A program made the translations under genes and the position numbers. 64,000 nt of DNA from an uncultured Cryomorphaceae bacterium (lineage in GTDB: Bacteria > Bacteroidota > Bacteroidia > Flavobacteriales > Schleiferiaceae), in NCBI GenBank assembly GCA_913043005.1, contig CAJWKU010000007.1:18806-82805 (forward strand). The letters are read 5' to 3'. Positions 55,398 to 63,710 of the stretch are shown here, piece after piece (position 1 is the stretch's first letter; each line of letters begins with the position of its first letter). The notes under the pieces were generated by a model. It searched no databases. It worked only from the letters and a program-made list of their open reading frames with translations, and was not told the origin of the DNA.

Positions 55398-56665
55398 CAC
55401 TTCAAAGTATTTAAAATTTCAGATCCTTGATTAGCACCCTCTATTTTTGTAGCTATAAATGCATTTTCAATAGCCATTGCGAGCCAATTGGCTTGAAGCC
55501 CATAACCTATTCGAGTCATATGAATTCCATCATCCTTTGCCCATCCTTTTCGAATCCAAAATGGAACAGAGTTTCTTCCCCCCATCAGATTATAAAAATC
55601 ATGAACAGAGGATTTATACTTTTTTGCCAGTCGATACATGGCTCTGCGAACAGTTTCTCCATGGGGATTGAATTTTCCTTTATAAAAACTGTCGTTGTTG
55701 GTCAAAAATATAAAAGCGCAGTTGGGATTTACCAATTTAATTGCCTGAACTAGGCTATCGTAATTATTTTCATAGGATATAGAATCAAATCTTCCAATAG
55801 ATTTATAAGCATCATTTATTCCAAGTCCAAAAAGAACCAAGTCAGGATATATAGCATTCAATTGTTTACCGAATCGATCACATTTTAAGTATGAATGAGT
55901 AGCTGCTCCGTTAGCACCAAGAGCATGATAACGTAAGCCAGGAGTACCTCTTAGCACTTGAACACCCTCCAAAGAGAAATATTTTTGTTGTGATGTACGA
56001 GAAATAAGACCAAAACGAACAGTGTCTTGAGGTCGCAAATAAAGTGCCTCAAAAGCATCTAAATCCTTATTATACCACGAGCTATCTGGATTATTTAGAA
56101 ACTGAACATGCATGGAACTATCACTTGGGGTAGCAAAAATCCTGATCTTTTTATAATTAAACGGCTCATCTCTACTGTAAATTTTCACCCTTGAATTAGA
56201 GTCACGCGTCCATGCCCTTATACCGGACATACCCCAAGGTCCAGTATGCCTAGGAACTGAGCAGCGCTGACCAATCCAATTCGCTGAAGAAGGATATGCT
56301 ATGACTTTATATGTACTTGGATTGTTTGTATGAGCCAATGAAAAAGGGAAGAAAAACCCTCTCTCCCCCTCTAAACCTGGAGACATAGATTGAAGTTTAA
56401 ATCTGATAGCATCAGTTAACATGCCTGCTTGAACATGAGAGCCACCAATATGAACGATATTGACCTCTCCAAGACCTTTGAATATCAAATTGTCTAATTT
56501 GTTAAAAAGTGGAATAAATCCATTTTTCCCATCAGGGAAATCAAGTTGATTTTTTATCGCTGGTTCAGGAAGAGGATCAGGTAATGATTTCAAAGAGATG
56601 GGCTGAGCATCAATGAATAAAAAAGCCTGAAGAATAAAAATGCACACTAGAATTATCTTATTCAT
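55397..56665 (-). CDS. Exported SGNH-hydrolase-like protein (second of pair)
   Basis: A 422-residue exported protein with a signal peptide of about 20 residues (ILQAFLFIDAQ). SGNH blocks: block I is VHIGGSHVQAG with S76 where the normal GDS is GGS, block III is LFGLGINDAYK, and block V is D379-G-I-H382. Ser, Asn, Asp and His are all kept, so hydrolase or acetyl-transfer chemistry is possible despite the lost Asp of GDS. It overlaps the MBOAT gene and the upstream SGNH gene by one and eight bases. PatB- or AlgX-like transfer of acetyl to a glycan is inferred from the pairing with MBOAT. Confidence 0.85.
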   Translation of the reverse strand: MNKIILVCIFILQAFLFIDAQPISLKSLPDPLPEPAIKNQLDFPDGKNGFIPLFNKLDNLIFKGLGEVNIVHIGGSHVQAGMLTDAIRFKLQSMSPGLEGERGFFFPFSLAHTNNPSTYKVIAYPSSANWIGQRCSVPRHTGPWGMSGIRAWTRDSNSRVKIYSRDEPFNYKKIRIFATPSDSSMHVQFLNNPDSSWYNKDLDAFEALYLRPQDTVRFGLISRTSQQKYFSLEGVQVLRGTPGLRYHALGANGAATHSYLKCDRFGKQLNAIYPDLVLFGLGINDAYKSIGRFDSISYENNYDSLVQAIKLVNPNCAFIFLTNNDSFYKGKFNPHGETVRRAMYRLAKKYKSSVHDFYNLMGGRNSVPFWIRKGWAKDDGIHMTRIGYGLQANWLAMAIENAFIATKIEGANQGSEILNTLK

Positions 56666-58073
56666 AAGCGCTCAATTCAAATTCTAAGGCTGAAACTATT
56701 GCTTTTCCAACTTTTTTAGCTCCACGAGGTGTGAAATGGATATAATCAGGACCTGCTAAAGGAGGAGATTGATTGACCCAATCTATCATAGACCCTTCTT
56801 CACCCATAAAAGCAAATAAATCAAAAAAACCAACCTTCTCATCAAAAGCTACCTTTTTCATAATATCACGAACTTCTCTGACAAACGGATAACTGACCCA
56901 ATTCAAACCGTCTTTAAAAGCCATATCACTTGGTCCTATAACGAGAATATTCGCTGACGGAACAAGCCTACGAAACAACCTGATTTGACGCACAAATGAA
57001 TCGCCATATCTATTAACTGACTCTTTTGATTTAAAGTATGGAACGGAATTACCTCCAAACTGTAAAATTATAAGACCAATAGAATGATTTCGTATCTCTT
57101 GACTAAAGTGAAATTCATCCATTTGAGTAAAGCTTGTTCCACTAGCCCCTCTCATAGATATATTATCCACATTTACCCCAAAAAACCCATCAAGAGAAAT
57201 ACCATATAAATCTGGACTATTACCTTTAAATTCAAGCCTCAATTCCTCAACAGGATCGGTCGCAATCTCAACAAAACTGCCTCCAATATCTGTACTATCA
57301 AGATATTCGATGCGCCAAAGAGTGTCATTTGCAAACCACTTTATCTCAAGTGGGCCTTTTGATGGGCCATGAAATAATTCGAATCTTGAAAATTTCCTAG
57401 CCCTTGAGTATCCATATTTACGTGGCTTAAAACTAACTGTCGCGTCTGCACCATCATCTTTTCGAACCTCATATCGATTAGATATACCTGATAAACCGTA
57501 ACGCCCCTGCGGTTGTTTCTGATTTTTTCTGCCGAAACTCACCATTCTATGCCATTCTCCTTTTGTATTATGAGCAACAGCAGCCATTGGAACAAAAGGT
57601 GTTAGATTTTGAAAACCTGCTCCACTTCCTCCATAATTCTTTTGGAAGAAATCACGAATTTCTCTTGTCATTCGGTCGCCTTCAATCTGAGAATCTCCAT
57701 AATGGAGAATTCTCAAAGAGGTCTTTAAATTAAGTCCTTTTAAAGATTTTGAGAAGGACTTAAATCTAAGTGTATCATAGTTTGAAAATGATATCGTAGA
57801 CAAACCTCTTGAAGGTGTTTTTAAACCTTTCTTTATTTGAGATTTAGGCGTTTCCTGAACTATTGTATCCCTTGCTATATCTTCAAAGGTGCCTAAAGGC
57901 TCCTCCTCTATTGGTTCTAAAACCTCTAACTTCCATTGTGGAGTCCTCAGGGTAAAGTTTTCATTTATCGAAATTTCAGGAGAAGGGTTTAGATAAGACC
58001 CGATACCTATTACCAGCATTAAGCTCAGAAAAAAAATAGCAATCTGCAATGGGGTCCGTTGCTCATCTCTCAT
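56658..58073 (-). CDS. Membrane-anchored SGNH-hydrolase-like protein (first of pair)
   Basis: A 471-residue protein with one N-terminal membrane helix (about 10-27) and a low-complexity linker to about 110. The SGNH domain has HYGDSQIEGDR with S128 in GDS, LQFGGNSVPYF (block III Asn), and D443-Y-I-H446. A beta-sandwich insert of about 150 residues (about 185-320) separates blocks I and III. All catalytic positions are intact. It is a diverged paralogue of the next gene, overlapping it by eight bases. It is probably periplasmic and partners the MBOAT acyl carrier. Confidence 0.87.
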   Translation of the reverse strand: MRDEQRTPLQIAIFFLSLMLVIGIGSYLNPSPEISINENFTLRTPQWKLEVLEPIEEEPLGTFEDIARDTIVQETPKSQIKKGLKTPSRGLSTISFSNYDTLRFKSFSKSLKGLNLKTSLRILHYGDSQIEGDRMTREIRDFFQKNYGGSGAGFQNLTPFVPMAAVAHNTKGEWHRMVSFGRKNQKQPQGRYGLSGISNRYEVRKDDGADATVSFKPRKYGYSRARKFSRFELFHGPSKGPLEIKWFANDTLWRIEYLDSTDIGGSFVEIATDPVEELRLEFKGNSPDLYGISLDGFFGVNVDNISMRGASGTSFTQMDEFHFSQEIRNHSIGLIILQFGGNSVPYFKSKESVNRYGDSFVRQIRLFRRLVPSANILVIGPSDMAFKDGLNWVSYPFVREVRDIMKKVAFDEKVGFFDLFAFMGEEGSMIDWVNQSPPLAGPDYIHFTPRGAKKVGKAIVSALEFELSAYE

Positions 58074-58079
58074 AGGAAG

Positions 58080-58718
58080 TCACAAAGGAATATTGAGGAG
58101 TTGACCTGGATAAATTGCATCGGTTCCTCTATTTATTCGAATTAACTCATCTAATGATAGATTCGGATAACCTTTTCTTATTTTCCATAGACTATCACCT
58201 TTTTTAACTTTATAAGTTGTGAATCTAGGAATCTCTGATAGTCTAATAATAGATTCATTAGTCTTTATTTGACTCAGACTAATATCACCGCAACATTCTT
58301 CAAGTTCACCTAAGTTTGCTGACAAATTATCATAGCCCTTGCGACGTTTTATTCTAGCCTGAGCTAAATTCAGTTCGCCAACTGTCATTGTCCTTAAAAT
58401 TGATGGCCCATAAATCAAAGCAATGTCAGCTTTAGATGAATCATTAAATTGACACATGTATTCAAGCCAAAGCGTTTGAGCTACAGAAAATCCTTTCACC
58501 GAATCTAAGTCTTCGTAATTAAATCCATATTTTGCTATTGCGCTGGGATGAAGGCCAAATAAACCCATAAAGCGGACGTGCCCATCTGGCCTATCAAAAT
58601 TCTTTTGTTGCCAAATTATCTGCTCTGTTCTTATCAAATCTGGAAAAAAATATATAGGAGGCTCAGCTTTGGACTGAAAAAAAATGACAAACAAGAAAAG
58701 AGTAAGCTGAGAGCGCAT
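58080..58718 (-). CDS. Exported LysM-domain protein
   Basis: A 212-residue protein with a signal peptide (QLTLFLFVIFFQSKAE). Residues 20-160 carry no family I recognise, though GLFGLHPSAIAKYGFNYED resembles fragments of lysozyme/transglycosylase-type folds without the catalytic motif. A single LysM module ends it (TYKVKKGDSLWKIRKGYPN through IYPGQLLNIPL), binding peptidoglycan or chitin-like glycan. I use the ATG at 58718; a TTG lies upstream. Its -7 box ends three bases before the ATG. It leads the O-acetylation operon, six bases before the next gene, and might target the complex to the wall. Confidence 0.83.
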   Translation of the reverse strand: MRSQLTLFLFVIFFQSKAEPPIYFFPDLIRTEQIIWQQKNFDRPDGHVRFMGLFGLHPSAIAKYGFNYEDLDSVKGFSVAQTLWLEYMCQFNDSSKADIALIYGPSILRTMTVGELNLAQARIKRRKGYDNLSANLGELEECCGDISLSQIKTNESIIRLSEIPRFTTYKVKKGDSLWKIRKGYPNLSLDELIRINRGTDAIYPGQLLNIPL

Positions 58719-58721
58719 AAT

Positions 58722-58729
58722 CAAAGATA
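58722..58729 (-). promoter_or_regulatory. Candidate -7 promoter box of the LysM-SGNH-MBOAT operon, next to the start codon
   Basis: The minus strand reads TATCTTTG (TAnnTTTG), three bases before the ATG at 58718. It would give a leaderless mRNA. Confidence 0.4.
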
Positions 58730-58840
58730 TTATTTCAATATCCTCGTTACATAAAGTAGCTCAACAACTTTTCAACTAGTCCGATGCTTTTTTGGTTAAA
58801 AACATGTAGACTTGTAGTTGTAATTTTTAAAATCAATTCT

Positions 58841-59206
58841 ATGAATATCTCCAAATTGCTCTCACTTCTATTTGTTGCAATTATTGTTTCATCATGTGGA
58901 ATGCTTCAACTAGAAAAAGACAAAGATTCTGAACCTTTAACAATGGAGGTTGTTCAAGAGAAATTTCCAGGATACACTCTTACAGAATATCAAGCAGGAG
59001 AAGGCCTATATAAAGTGAATTGTGGCAAATGTCATGGTCTTTATGATGCTGGGAGCTTAACTGAGAGTCAATGGCTAAGTACTATTCCAAGAATGGCTGT
59101 AAAGGTTAACAAAAAGGGAGGGAGAGAATTAGTTTCAGAAGACGGCGAGCAGGCTATTTTCCGCTACTTATACTCTCAAGGAATGCTAATAAATGACCAA
59201 TCATGA
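58841..59206 (+). CDS. Cytochrome c-like lipoprotein
   Basis: A 121-residue protein starting at the ATG at 58841, since MNISKLLSLLFVAIIVSSCG is a lipoprotein signal with acylated C19 and the longer frame would bury it. A c-type heme motif C61-G-K-C64-H65 is followed by M85 in TIPRMAVK as the likely axial ligand. It is a small, membrane-tethered electron carrier. It overlaps the acetyl-CoA synthetase start by four bases (ATGA), an uncommon pairing. The electron partner is not in the window. Confidence 0.87.
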   Translation: MNISKLLSLLFVAIIVSSCGMLQLEKDKDSEPLTMEVVQEKFPGYTLTEYQAGEGLYKVNCGKCHGLYDAGSLTESQWLSTIPRMAVKVNKKGGRELVSEDGEQAIFRYLYSQGMLINDQS

Positions 59207-61098
59207 ACGCCTTTGAAATATCTACGCTAAAAGAATACAATACGGCACGAGAAAATTCTTTTGAAAATCCTGAAACATTTTGGGATGATATAGCCTCTAA
59301 CTATCAATGGCAGAAAAGGTGGTCTAAAACATTAAATTGGAATTTTAAAGAACCTAAAATCAATTGGTTTCAGGGGGGTAAGCTGAATATTACAGAAAAT
59401 TGCCTCGATAGACACCTGAAAAATAATGGTGAAACGATATCGTTAATTTGGGAACCAAATAATCCTGAAGAATCCGAAATTCGGATGACTTATAGTGAGC
59501 TGCACTTAGCGGTTTGTAAATTCTCTAATGTTTTAAAATCAAAAGGCATAAAAAAAGGAGATAGAGTTGCCATTTATATGCCCATGATACCTGAATTAAC
59601 TATTGGAGTTTTGGCTTGCGCAAGAATAGGTGCTATTCACAGTGTGGTTTTTGCAGGTTTTTCCTCTCAAGCCTTGGCAGATAGGATAAATGACTCCACA
59701 TGCTGCGCTGTATTGACCTCAGATGGAATGTATCGAGGCTCTAAGAATCTAGCCGTAAAAACTACAGTAGACCAAGCACTAAAATCCTGCACAAGTGTTA
59801 AAACCGTAGTTGTGATCAAACGAGATAATAGCGATATTAAAATGACCGAAACCAGGGACATTTGGTATCACGAAGCGGAACAAGAAGTTAGTGATCATTG
59901 TCCTGCCGAACCGATGGATTCTGAAGACATGCTATTTATTCTTTATACTTCCGGCTCAACAGGTAAACCAAAAGGTATAGCTCACACATGCGGAGGCTAC
60001 ATGGTTTATGCTGGATATAGTTTTAAAAATGTATTTCAATACCAAAACGGAGATATTTATTGGTGCACTGCAGATGTAGGATGGATTACAGGGCACAGTT
60101 ATATCATTTACGGTCCCCTTCTTAATAGCGCTACAACCTTAATGTTTGAGGGGGTTCCTACTTGGCCAAATGCAGGACGTTTTTGGGAAATATGCGACAA
60201 ATATGGTGTTACACAATTTTATACTGCACCTACAGCAATCCGCGCATTGATGGCTCTCGGGGATAAATGGGTGAAAGCTTCGAGCCTAAATACCTTAAAA
60301 GTGATTGGATCTGTAGGTGAACCCATAAACAAGGAGGCTTGGGATTGGTATGAAAAAGTAGTTGGAAGAGGAAATTGTCCAATTGTCGATACTTGGTGGC
60401 AGACTGAAACTGGTGGAATTATGATTTCAGGATTGGGCAACATAGGTAAACAAAGAGCAACTTTTGCCGGAATGCCTCTTCCTGGTATTCAGCCTGTTCT
60501 ATTAGATATGGATGGAAAAGAAATATCAGATGACGGCATCGAAGGATATTTGTGTATTAAGTATCCATGGCCATCTATGTTAAGGACCATTTACGGCGAC
60601 CACCAGCGATGTAAAGATGTTTATTTCTCGAATTATCCTGGCTATTATTTTACTGGAGATGGTGCAAAACGAGAAGATGGCATGTTCCGTATTATTGGGA
60701 GAGTGGACGATGTCATCAATGTAAGTGGTCATCGCTTTGGAACGGCAGAAATTGAAAATGCTATTAATTCTAGCACACTAGTCACAGAAAGTGCTGTTGT
60801 CGGCTATCCTCATGCGATAAAAGGTCAGGGCATATACGCTTTCATCTCTCTGGAGATTGGAAATCATGATGATGCAGAGGTAAACAACTCTGTAGTTTCA
60901 GCCGTAGTGGAATCCATAGGGCATATCGCAAAGCCCGACATAATTCAAATAGCACCTGGACTCCCTAAAACTAGATCGGGGAAAATAATGAGACGTATTC
61001 TTCGCAAGATTGCAGAGGGAAAAACTGAAGACCTGGGCGACATATCTACCCTTCTAGACCCTAGCGTAATCGATTCCCTTATCAAAGGAAAGAAGTAA
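59203..61098 (+). CDS. acs: Acetyl-CoA synthetase (acetate:CoA ligase, AMP-forming)
   Basis: A 631-residue ANL-superfamily enzyme that activates acetate with ATP and CoA. Core: YTSGSTGKPKG at about 248-258, YWCTADVGWITGHSYI, the acetate pocket with DTWWQTETGG, YFTGDGAKREDG, GRVDDVINVSGHRFGTAEIE, and the C-terminal catalytic/acetylatable K594 in TRSGKIMRRIL. WWQTE with the preceding Trp is diagnostic for acetate rather than longer acids. The length is slightly below that of E. coli Acs. Coupled to the upstream cytochrome-like lipoprotein gene, implying co-expression with respiration. Confidence 0.96.
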   Translation: MNAFEISTLKEYNTARENSFENPETFWDDIASNYQWQKRWSKTLNWNFKEPKINWFQGGKLNITENCLDRHLKNNGETISLIWEPNNPEESEIRMTYSELHLAVCKFSNVLKSKGIKKGDRVAIYMPMIPELTIGVLACARIGAIHSVVFAGFSSQALADRINDSTCCAVLTSDGMYRGSKNLAVKTTVDQALKSCTSVKTVVVIKRDNSDIKMTETRDIWYHEAEQEVSDHCPAEPMDSEDMLFILYTSGSTGKPKGIAHTCGGYMVYAGYSFKNVFQYQNGDIYWCTADVGWITGHSYIIYGPLLNSATTLMFEGVPTWPNAGRFWEICDKYGVTQFYTAPTAIRALMALGDKWVKASSLNTLKVIGSVGEPINKEAWDWYEKVVGRGNCPIVDTWWQTETGGIMISGLGNIGKQRATFAGMPLPGIQPVLLDMDGKEISDDGIEGYLCIKYPWPSMLRTIYGDHQRCKDVYFSNYPGYYFTGDGAKREDGMFRIIGRVDDVINVSGHRFGTAEIENAINSSTLVTESAVVGYPHAIKGQGIYAFISLEIGNHDDAEVNNSVVSAVVESIGHIAKPDIIQIAPGLPKTRSGKIMRRILRKIAEGKTEDLGDISTLLDPSVIDSLIKGKK

Positions 61099-61139
61099 AC
61101 TTATTTTATAATTTAAATTCATAGATCCAGATAATCTCA

Positions 61140-61592
61140 TTAAAGATTGAGAAAATATCTCTCTTTTGGAATTGACTTACCCCCTATTCTATCATAAAAC
61201 TTGATTGCGCGTGAATTAAATGATGGCGTTTGCCATTGTATTATTTTACAATTAATCTGGTTAGCTTCTTCTTTTAATCTATTGAGTAAAATCTCGCCCA
61301 ATCCAAATCCCCTAGCCTCTTTAACTAGAAAAAGGCAATCCATGTGTAAATAATAATCAGAATCCCAAGTTGAAAACTGTTTCATAAATGAGCAATAACC
61401 CACAATCGAGTCATTATGCTCGACAACCAAACATTTGAAACTTGGGTTTTCGGTAAATAACTTCTCTTTTAGCATGGACTCTTTATTATTCCTAGAATAA
61501 TCTGCCCTTTCAAAATGAGCATGCTCTTCGCAAAGCAGGACAAGTGCACCAAGGTCCTTTTCTTCAACAAATCTTATTGTTGCTTCTTTCAT
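61140..61592 (-). CDS. GNAT acetyltransferase
   Basis: A 150-residue acetyltransferase: TIRFVEEKDLGALVLLCEEHA at the N-terminus, YLHMDCLFLVKEARGFGLGEILLNRL with the acetyl-CoA loop RGFGLG, and QWQTPSFNSRAIKFYDRIGG at the end. The pattern resembles amine/aminoglycoside-type GNATs. It stands alone between convergent acs (41 bases) and a divergent exported protein. Substrate unknown. Confidence 0.88.
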   Translation of the reverse strand: MKEATIRFVEEKDLGALVLLCEEHAHFERADYSRNNKESMLKEKLFTENPSFKCLVVEHNDSIVGYCSFMKQFSTWDSDYYLHMDCLFLVKEARGFGLGEILLNRLKEEANQINCKIIQWQTPSFNSRAIKFYDRIGGKSIPKERYFLNL

Positions 61593-61665
61593 AAAATTAG
61601 AAGTTGTATGATTGGGTCAAGTTACACTAGGATGTCGATTTAACTATTAGGTAAATCCAAATCCC

Positions 61666-62235
61666 ATGGTTAACTACCTTCGTATTATGAGATGTTCAAT
61701 TATACTTTCTTTTTCAATATTTATTGGACTATCATTTCATAGCAATGCCCAGATAGATTCAGAAGGAAAAACCGAATTTTTAACAAAGCATGATGGAACC
61801 CAATGGACCAACGGAATACTCACTTATACCTTTCAAGATTCGATAAAGCCAATTCAAGAAGAATGGTTTAAAGCGGATATTGAATTCCCCTTGTGCGATA
61901 CATGCCTCGTACCCTCGGTAGAATGTCATATGTGCGGATACTGGTATTTAGTGAACAAAGTTGATACCTTTTCAATAGGTCAAAATTATCAGAACGATTT
62001 TTTTTACGAGGAAACTAAGAAGCTCTTCTATGAAAGCAGCGACAAGTCAATCTGGAGTGTTGATTTTAGAGGTGGATATAGTTCAGATTTTGATTCAGGG
62101 AAAATTCATTGGATACCATCTGATTCAGATTCTTTAGAAATAAAGAAAATTAGAGATTTAAATAAACCTTTGTTAGATCTTTATAAAAGTAAAAAAGCGA
62201 GAGATAGAAGATTAGCAGAACAAGATTTACTATAA
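61666..62235 (+). CDS. Exported protein of unknown function with paired CxxC
   Basis: A 189-residue protein with a signal peptide (SIILSFSIFIGLSFHSNAQ); the start may be 61666 or the ATG at 61687. The mature part is short and beta/charged, with C77-x2-C80 and C87-x2-C90 in a ten-base-residue cluster (LCDTCLVPSVECHMCGYW). Four Cys in that spacing could hold a metal or two disulfides. It resembles nothing I recognise. It lies 15 bases before a lipoprotein gene, in the exported-protein cluster at the right end, which it probably opens. Confidence 0.72.
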   Translation: MVNYLRIMRCSIILSFSIFIGLSFHSNAQIDSEGKTEFLTKHDGTQWTNGILTYTFQDSIKPIQEEWFKADIEFPLCDTCLVPSVECHMCGYWYLVNKVDTFSIGQNYQNDFFYEETKKLFYESSDKSIWSVDFRGGYSSDFDSGKIHWIPSDSDSLEIKKIRDLNKPLLDLYKSKKARDRRLAEQDLL

Positions 62236-62250
62236 AAAAGAAAAATAATT

Positions 62251-63132
62251 ATGAAAAAAATAATCTCACTTTTAGCACTTGTAATTCTATTCTCTTGTGG
62301 TAAAGAAATCGTAGTTCCAACAGATTTTACTTTTAACTATAACATTCATTCAGACCTCCCTAATGAATGGGAATCAGAATTTTATACCATAATGAATAAT
62401 CTAGATGATAAGATTAAAATCATACCTAAAGATTATTCATATGAAATGGATATTTACGCATGGAAAAGCACAACCAATAAGCCTTACCAAAGTCAAATTG
62501 GAGATGCTGATGGTGCTTGTATTTGTGGGAATCAGAATGAACGATATATGGTCTTAGAAATTCCTGCTGCAGAATTTGATAACAACCAAATGCATAGATA
62601 TTCAGTCATTGCCCATGAATATTTCCATGTCTATCAAATGTCACTTTCAAAAACTTTTTACGATCATGATATTGAGCTGAAATGGATGTCGGAGGGCGGT
62701 GCAACAACAATAGAGTCAATGTATATTCAGCAGTACTATAATTATAATTATTTTAAGTGGGATGTTAATGATGTCAATATTGCAGTTGTAAATAACCCGA
62801 GTATTTATGAGACCTATGCTGCATCCTCAGATAAAGACCGAAACTATTCATCTTCTGTTTTCATGTTACTTGCCCTGTCAAAAGAACTTCAAAAACTAAA
62901 CCACTCTGAAGAAGAAGCCTTCAGAATGATATTTAAGGACTTTTGGCTTCCCAACCCAACAGACGGTAATTGGACAAATAATTTTGAAGAAGTTTTTAAT
63001 ATCACTGTACCTGATTTCTATCAAAATTTGAGCAGTTATGATTTAAATGCTGATGGTACAATAGACTCAACAGATCTGAACTCCGTGCTCCCAAGTGAAA
63101 CAATTCTTTTGCAAAACATCTTCATAAACTGA
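62251..63132 (+). CDS. Putative zinc metallopeptidase lipoprotein
   Basis: A 293-residue lipoprotein (lipobox LFSC, acylated C16). H122-E-Y-F-H126 with E148 in WMSEGG matches the HExxH...E gluzincin arrangement, spacing about 22 residues. C90 and C92 precede it. Near the C-terminus D264-L-N-A-D268-G-T-I-D272-S-T-D275 resembles an EF-hand/dockerin calcium loop, although only one copy exists. I do not recognise a specific family. It may be a secreted or surface-anchored protease; the region suggests surface or competition function, but that is inference. Spacing to the next gene is 31 bases. Confidence 0.75.
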   Translation: MKKIISLLALVILFSCGKEIVVPTDFTFNYNIHSDLPNEWESEFYTIMNNLDDKIKIIPKDYSYEMDIYAWKSTTNKPYQSQIGDADGACICGNQNERYMVLEIPAAEFDNNQMHRYSVIAHEYFHVYQMSLSKTFYDHDIELKWMSEGGATTIESMYIQQYYNYNYFKWDVNDVNIAVVNNPSIYETYAASSDKDRNYSSSVFMLLALSKELQKLNHSEEEAFRMIFKDFWLPNPTDGNWTNNFEEVFNITVPDFYQNLSSYDLNADGTIDSTDLNSVLPSETILLQNIFIN

Positions 63133-63163
63133 TTCTTATAATTATTCTAATTTCTTATTTATT

Positions 63164-63700
63164 ATGAAAACCATTTTCAAATTATTTCTCTTATCCTCGT
63201 TTATCTGGATTACGAGTTGTGACTCATCAAGTAGTTCGTCTAAAGCTAAATGGGAGATAGACATCACCCTTGATGGAACTGATTATAAATATAAAGGTGA
63301 ATTCAGAAATGACTCCACAAGCTTGATGGATTTTTGGGCTAATAACGCGGAAGGATCGCGTGCGAATTTTACAGGTAATGCAATTTCAATTGGCTTCAAG
63401 GGTATAAAAAACTCTGATAATTATTCAAAAGGAGAATCAATTTCGGGAACCCTTGGTTTAGTAAGCCAATCGACGGGTAGGCAAATGGCTACTTTTAATT
63501 TACCATTAGAACCATATTATGTCAAGGGAGAAATTGAGGTGAACGTAAGAAATATCGGAACCCCGACAGTTACATCAGCAGGAGTTTTAGATTTTGGAAA
63601 TGAGGTGATCATTAATATTCCCAAAGTCACTTTTTTAGACAGCATAACTGGATTCAATCGAGAATTATCAGGTAGTATCAAGAGTGTTCGAATCAACTAA
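63164..63700 (+). CDS. Lipoprotein of unknown function
   Basis: A 178-residue lipoprotein with signal peptide and lipobox WITSC (acylated C19), then a Ser-rich linker (DSSSSSSK). The rest is beta-rich with alternating hydrophobics (WEIDITLDGTDYKYKG, GEIEVNVRNIG), fitting a small beta-sandwich. No known domain seen. It follows the metallopeptidase and precedes a truncated surface protein, so it belongs to the right-end cluster. Function not inferable. Confidence 0.7.
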   Translation: MKTIFKLFLLSSFIWITSCDSSSSSSKAKWEIDITLDGTDYKYKGEFRNDSTSLMDFWANNAEGSRANFTGNAISIGFKGIKNSDNYSKGESISGTLGLVSQSTGRQMATFNLPLEPYYVKGEIEVNVRNIGTPTVTSAGVLDFGNEVIINIPKVTFLDSITGFNRELSGSIKSVRIN

Positions 63701-63710
63701 AAACAATCAA

